DNA of 64,000 bases, taken from Uloborus plumipes. Its lineage: Eukaryota; Arthropoda; Arachnida; Araneae; Uloboridae. Shown here one piece after another: positions 59,601 to 64,000 of this stretch. Position 1 is the stretch's first letter, and each line of letters begins with the position of its first letter. The position numbers and the translations under genes are program-made. The stretch spans positions 1-64,000 of the forward strand of contig JAXGGA010001114.1 in assembly GCA_038373865.1 (NCBI GenBank). The letters are read 5' to 3'. The notes below the pieces were generated by a model, which was not told the origin of the DNA, did no database searches, and saw only the letters and a program-made list of their open reading frames with translations.

Positions 59601-59755
59601 TTTAATCCAACGTTTTATCACTAGTACGAAAATTTTTTGGTACCTATTTTTTAACGTTTCTTTAAATGGGTTGGGTTAAGTTTGAAATACGTTTTTTAAA
59701 GTTTTTTTTTTTTGAGGGTTGTTTTGGGAAAAATTTCGGAAAATTTGCACCCAGC
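56700..59755. other. Intronic DNA, little structure
   Basis: Overlapping open frames near 56815-57215 on both strands have no recognised domain. CCAAGGATTATCCTTGG (58798-58816) is a perfect 8-bp-arm palindrome. CCCCTACTTTCCGAGGGG near 59152 forms a small hairpin. Confidence 0.4.
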
Positions 59756-59757
59756 TA

Positions 59758-60006
59758 CACTGTAAAAAATGAATCTTGTTTTTACAGTATAATACAGTTA
59801 ATTTTATAGTAATAAACTAAAAGCTGTTCATATTATAGTAATTAACTGTAAAATTTCTACTTTTACAGTACTAAAATGTAAAATTGCTAATTTTACAGAA
59901 ATAATCTGCAAAGTAGCTAATATTACAGTTTATTGCCGTGAAATTTACAGGAACCTCGGCTGCAAGAATTATACTGTAAAAAAGAATGTTCATTTTTTTC
60001 AGCGTG
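59758..60006. mobile_element. CACTG-family MITE, copy 6
   Basis: Left CACTGTAAAAAATGAATCTT after TA, right TTCATTTTTTTCAGCGTG. Shorter copy with one GGAACCTCGGCTGCAAG marker. It lies within the same intron as, and about 0.9 kb before, the EF2 exon. Confidence 0.82.
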
Positions 60007-60921
60007 TGAAAGGTCCCGCTTACATGGTACGCAGCCAAGATGTCAATTTATTTTGAGGCATCGCACTAATATGACATAAATGTCATGCAAAAATAACAGA
60101 CTGTTTTCTGCATATAGTGATTATTTGGTAGACTGCTTTTTATGTTACAAGATAATAAAGAAAATATTTTAATAGCGGAACTCGGCGGCAGCTATGCAAT
60201 CAGTCGATACCAAACATTCATTTCTGAGAAAAAGAGTAATAATAGAGCTATTCAATACATTCTATTATTGTTTTTCAAAGAGTTTATTGTACAAGTTAAT
60301 TTAATTGTCATTTGAGAATCGAAGTGAAACTAAGAAATAAGCAAATAGTTTCATGCAATTAAGTCACGTAAAAATAAATAAATTAATTAATTTAAACCTT
60401 AAAAATGCACACATTTTCTTTTGGTTAAAACTACCTTCAGTCCGATGACTTAGTTACATAATTTTGATTAAAAAACTGGAGGGAAGATGCTCCGTAAAAC
60501 CCCGTAACAAGTGTTCTGATTTCTGCATTTGTAACGTTGTTTTTCTTACTGCTAAAACAAAAGTTCAGTCTTTGAAATCAAGAGACAAACGTGGTTGGAA
60601 GACTTTACAATAAAAATATTTCCTTTCCTTCTAACTACGACATTTTCTAATCAAGACTAGGATGAATATTTTTTCTTCAATTACGTTATCAAAGATGGTC
60701 TGTCTTCAGATGGAAGAAAAATAATTTGACTCACATGTGTGTTGTTTCTCCCGATGACAACCATAATAAGTTTATTGTTTTATCGAAGCTCTTCTCCCAA
60801 TTCCTCGTTTTCAGTGATTTCCTGGAAAAACGAATAAAATACAATACAATGTAACATCTTGTTTTGATTAAGTTATCCTTCTTCTTTCCTAAAGTGGTTT
60901 CTGGTATTTTTTTGTTTTCAG

Positions 60922-61000
60922 GATGGTGCAATTGAATTCGAAGAATTCATTCGGGCGCTTTCGGTGACGTCACGCGGAAGCTTGGAAGAGAAACTTGTCT
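60922..61000 (+). CDS. Frq/NCS1: Frequenin/NCS-1 internal exon, rest of EF-hand 2
   Basis: A 79-nt exon with acceptor TTTTTGTTTTCAG and donor GTAAGT. It encodes [20 protein letters not shown] then LEEKLV plus one base (t), expected to complete Trp103 in the next exon. Joined to the previous exon, the EF2 loop reads [12 protein letters not shown]: Asp at 1, Asn at 3, Asp at 5, Gly at 6, Ile at 8, Glu at 12. All ligand positions of a working calcium site are kept. [10 protein letters not shown] is the strongly conserved stretch after EF2. The exons for EF3, EF4 and the C-terminal helix are not in the remaining 3 kb. Val where insects have His or Gln before the Trp is a modest difference. Confidence 0.98.
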
Positions 61001-62998
61001 GTAAGTTATCGAATTCTATGTAACTATCTTGTTTGATAATTTGTTTTAAAATCTCTATTTCCACATTTGAAAACCAATTTTTACAATATACTTCTAGCAT
61101 AAATCTTGATTTTACTAAAACATGTTCTACGATTTGTTACATCGTTGTTTCAGAGAAACAAAGGATATATTATTGTTATCTTCATACTTATAAGTCTTAC
61201 TGTTACTCTGAGAGGACGATATTTTGAAATATTTTGAATTAAAATACCTTATTAATTATTATTTATGTTGCATTAAAAATAAAAATATAAAGCACGCTTT
61301 ACTGGTTTTATCTTTGCAATGCCTCAAATCTCAATATTTGAAATCGAAAAATCTTGGCAAGCTTCCGTTACTCAACGCGTAAAATCAAATGTCGTGCCTA
61401 CCTACACGTAAGATGTTCTTTTTTTTAAAATTAATTATTTCTTTATAACGTACTAAGACTGTAGATGGTAGAATTTCAATGTCATAACCAACACTTTGAA
61501 AAATTCAAGAGTTTTATTATCGCTTTTAAGATGACGGATTAAGTGCCGTAAATAATAGAATCTGTCCATCATTGACTGGAATAGCTTCGACGTTTTTTCT
61601 TTAGTAATGATGAAGTATGAGCAGAAAACTGAAATATTTAATTATGGATGAGAAATAAGGTTACAATTATGTTTTCTAGATGATGTTATCAACGTAACTC
61701 TATTTTTTTAATTTTGAAATAAAGGCAGTTTCCTTAATATTCTTTCTTTTTTTTGCAGAAATATTTTTCTATGAATGATTTTTTTTTTCTGAAAACGCTG
61801 GCTAAAGGATTGGCATAGTTTTATTTTTAAAATAAATTTGTATAATTTTAATTCACATCGTTTTTATAGGATTTTAGTGTTTACTTTGGTAAAAGATGTC
61901 TTAAAGGTTTTAAATGGGAATCAAGCTAATTTTTTTCCATACAGTAATCTAGAGAAATATAACCATTCATTGTAGTCTCTTGTAGGGAAAATGTCCTAAA
62001 GGGCCTGTGTGTTACATTTAAATAAGTTAGAAGCAAGAACAATTTTTTTGTTGTTCCCACTTGTTTTTTTTTTTTTGTTCCAAACTCTAACTTCCCTTCA
62101 AAAGCCGAGGAATAACATATCGTACTTGAAAGTTAACGTACTGGCAACAGTTGAGTGCCTGTAAGTAACCTAAGGCTAAATAAGAACTACTAAGGATAAG
62201 TAAGGAGGAATGGGGATTAAAAAGGATAAGTAAGGAGAAAAACTACGAAGGCACGTCCCAATCATTGTGAATAAAACGATGATAGTGGATTATGCGCAAA
62301 AGATAAGCGCAACAAGTCTGTTAATTACACTACGTAATTAATGCTTTCCGCACCTGCAAAAGAAAGTATCAAGAGGAGAGAAGATACCCAAATGCAATCT
62401 GATGGACATCGCATAAGCTATGGATTCCTTTAGGGCTTGTTTTACTGCTTCATATTTTCATTCGTGTCCTTCATAACCAATATTTATCTTCAAAGCCTTA
62501 ATGAATCTTCTATGTTTCTTGGTTAACAAATGGAAGGCCTTGGAGAAAACAAATAAGTTGAAATTAAACTAAAGGGAGTATTCTCAGTGGATATATTGTC
62601 TCTCTGTTTACTATTTCGTCTGATGCTTAGGAACAACTGCGAAATACGCACTCGAAATTCACCTCGTACTTTTTGCACAAGTTTTGTTTTATTTCAATTG
62701 AGTGAACCGTGGAGTATGTAGTAACGCTTTGGAGTCCAACTCCCACATACAAATGCTTCAGACTATCTCGTTAAATTCCATTTTTTAAATGTTATTCATA
62801 GTCATTTTATAAATAAAAAAATGCATTCTGATACATTCTTTAGCATTATATATTTTTAAAATTTTCCATTTTTTTTTTTTCAAATAAGTTTTCTCTATGG
62901 TAAAACTGAAAAGCAGGTCGAAAATAAAATATCAGCTAATTCTTTAGTTATTAAAAAATACTCTGAAACTAAAAACCACTGTCAGGTGTCAGGCGGGC
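61001..62998 (+). other. Frq/NCS1: Start of the next frequenin intron
   Basis: Opens with GTAAGT after Val102 (phase 1). No downstream exon (expected to start GG then an A-F-x-L-Y-D reading) was seen up to 64000. AAGGATAAGTAAGGAG repeats near 62191 and 62222; otherwise featureless. Confidence 0.7.
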
Positions 62999-63028
62999 AT
63001 GATCCTGAATGATAATCAAGATAAAAAA

Positions 63029-63029
<1 letters not shown>

Positions 63030-63060
<31 letters not shown>

Positions 63061-63103
63061 CTATCTCTATCTATCTATCTCTATCTCTATCTCTATCTCT
63101 ATC

Positions 63104-63134
<31 letters not shown>

Positions 63135-63185
63135 CTATCTCTCTATCTCTCTATCGATCTATCTATATATCTATCTATCTATATA
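63030..63185. repeat. (CTAT)n/(CTCTAT)n microsatellite
   Basis: About 155 bp of CTAT and CTCTAT units with a few substitutions. The two open + frames across it (YLSI/SIYL runs) are artefacts of the repeat. Confidence 0.95.
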
Positions 63186-63352
63186 CATCTGTGGCTTGGT
63201 TCTAAAAGGGCCAACGTCAATTTTTTCATTCTGTGTTATTTACATCAACAGTTTCCAATTTAGTAAAACCCTAATTCTACAGAGGCCAATGTCTAATATC
63301 AAACTAAAATTGGTTGTATGTCCATTATAATGTCAGCCAATGTCATATACAC

Positions 63353-64000
63353 ACTAGGGTGGAGCGAAAAAAAATGAATTTTTGATTTTCGTAAACGGGT
63401 ACCTTTCATTTACTGTGAATGAGGATAAGTAACAATTCTGTAAAATATTTCACTTCTGCGACGTCATCTTTAGTCTGCGCATTTGGCCTAAAGTTTTGAA
63501 ATTTTTGATTTTTTTTAGATTTTTCAAATTTTTTTAAAAAATATTTCAAATGATAAAACTAGTGACGGGTGGTTATTAAATGGAAGAAAAAGGTTTGAAA
63601 TATACAAGAAATTTTTTAAAACCATTTTAGATTATGATTTCAGTCTGCGCATTAGGCCCAAAGTTCATCAAATTTTCAGAAATTTCCGATATTTTCAATA
63701 TTGAGCAGAAATTTTATAATTCAATATTTCCTCTCAATATTTACTTAAAGTACCTTCAAAACATTTTCTTCATAATTTTGTTGTTTCTTTGAACTATTCA
63801 ACTCTTTGCTTGCTCATTGAAATTACCCAGGACTCACCACGAGGAAGTGGCCGCACTTTGGGTGCCACCCGCGCTCCCCTTGCTTCCAACCAATGAGAGC
63901 ATGAAGCCTAAGAAATGAGAGCCTAAGAAATGCAACCTTTTTACATTTCTTAGACAAGTCCGAAACAATAAATTGTTTATTTTAGTAGGAAATTGTTTGC
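63353..64000. other. Possible transposon start running off the window
   Basis: CTAGGGTGGAGCGAAAAAAA resembles the terminus of mariner-like or other TIR elements. TTTAGTCTGCGCATTTGGCC and CAGTCTGCGCATTAGGCCCA (63468 and 63641) show an internal duplication, each followed by AAAGTT. No matching right end is present. Confidence 0.35.

Larger units (their letters stand above)
56099..60921 (+). other. Frq/NCS1: Frequenin intron, 4.8 kb, phase 0, inside EF2 loop codons
   Basis: GT-AG intron falling between Lys76 and Asp77 of the calcium loop. It contains a CTAC/CTAT microsatellite (56577-56636) and one CACTG-family element (59758-60006). About 3 kb (56700-59700) shows only AT-rich DNA, a short perfect palindrome (58798-58816) and a small CCCCT/AGGGG hairpin near 59150. 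Confidence 0.9.

Noticed and set aside
62999..63263. Two open + frames rich in S-I-Y-L
   Set aside because: Pure translation of the CTAT microsatellite.
1..64000. CRISPR arrays, operons, ribosome binding sites or prokaryotic terminators
   Set aside because: Spliced exons, microsatellites and eukaryotic transposons show this is animal nuclear DNA; no spacer-repeat array is present.

Overview
The window is AT-rich animal nuclear DNA holding part of one recognisable protein-coding gene on the + strand: frequenin / neuronal calcium sensor 1 (NCS-1). Four internal coding exons (32892-32916, 51422-51470, 56009-56098, 60922-61000) splice in frame through GT-AG introns into 81 consecutive codons, matching residues 22-103 of NCS-1 by count. 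The start codon and N-terminal exon were not found and probably lie upstream. EF-hands 3 and 4 lie beyond the right edge. The introns are very long (over 32.9 kb, 18.5 kb, 4.5 kb, 4.8 kb, over 3 kb). Peptide wording close to insect frequenins, together with the types of dispersed repeat, suggests an arthropod, most likely an arachnid such as a spider. That placement is inference.

The rest is intronic and dominated by DNA-transposon remnants, many with visible ends and target-site duplications (TSDs). hAT-type elements with 8-bp TSDs: 1318-2200, 15998-17027 (with a tRNA-derived SINE inside), 35058-36860 (with a decayed ZBED/GTF2IRD2-like transposase) and 42348-43781 (with a second small hAT-like element nested at 42634-42822). 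piggyBac-type elements at TTAA sites: 33407-33914, 54859-55352, 48274-48528 and perhaps 9587-9668. TA-flanked elements: a six-copy CACTG family (2331, 7759, 27425, 39144, 40172, 59758), a 650-bp foldback (26454-27105), a 2.7-kb element with a giant internal hairpin (17203-19888), a 139-bp palindrome (54627-54765), and two further short families.

Region by region. 1-9,000: clipped MITE, hAT foldback, a four-unit ~0.8-kb tandem array (3838-6960) and related duplicated blocks with a CACTG insertion. 9,000-17,000: duplicated intronic blocks, a G+C-richer patch (12060-12420), MITEs and the SINE-bearing hAT. 17,000-32,900: hairpin element, tandem repeats, foldback and a (AT)n tract. 32,900-51,400 (second intron): piggyBac, hAT, covarying short hairpins, two CACTG elements, the nested hAT pair, a 459-bp tandem duplication, and a 1.6-kb inverted-repeat element carrying a recurring 14-bp motif. 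51,400-64,000: three exons, a 140-bp tandem repeat, an ACTAGC-type dispersed repeat, a perfect palindrome and CTAT microsatellites.

No new multi-gene system is visible. Most open frames of 60-140 codons lie in repeats or AT-rich DNA and look incidental. The points most worth checking are the 25-nt frequenin microexon, the transposon insertions with clear paralogous or TSD evidence, the large hairpin-forming elements as possible dsRNA sources, and the repeated motif array at 49641-51262.
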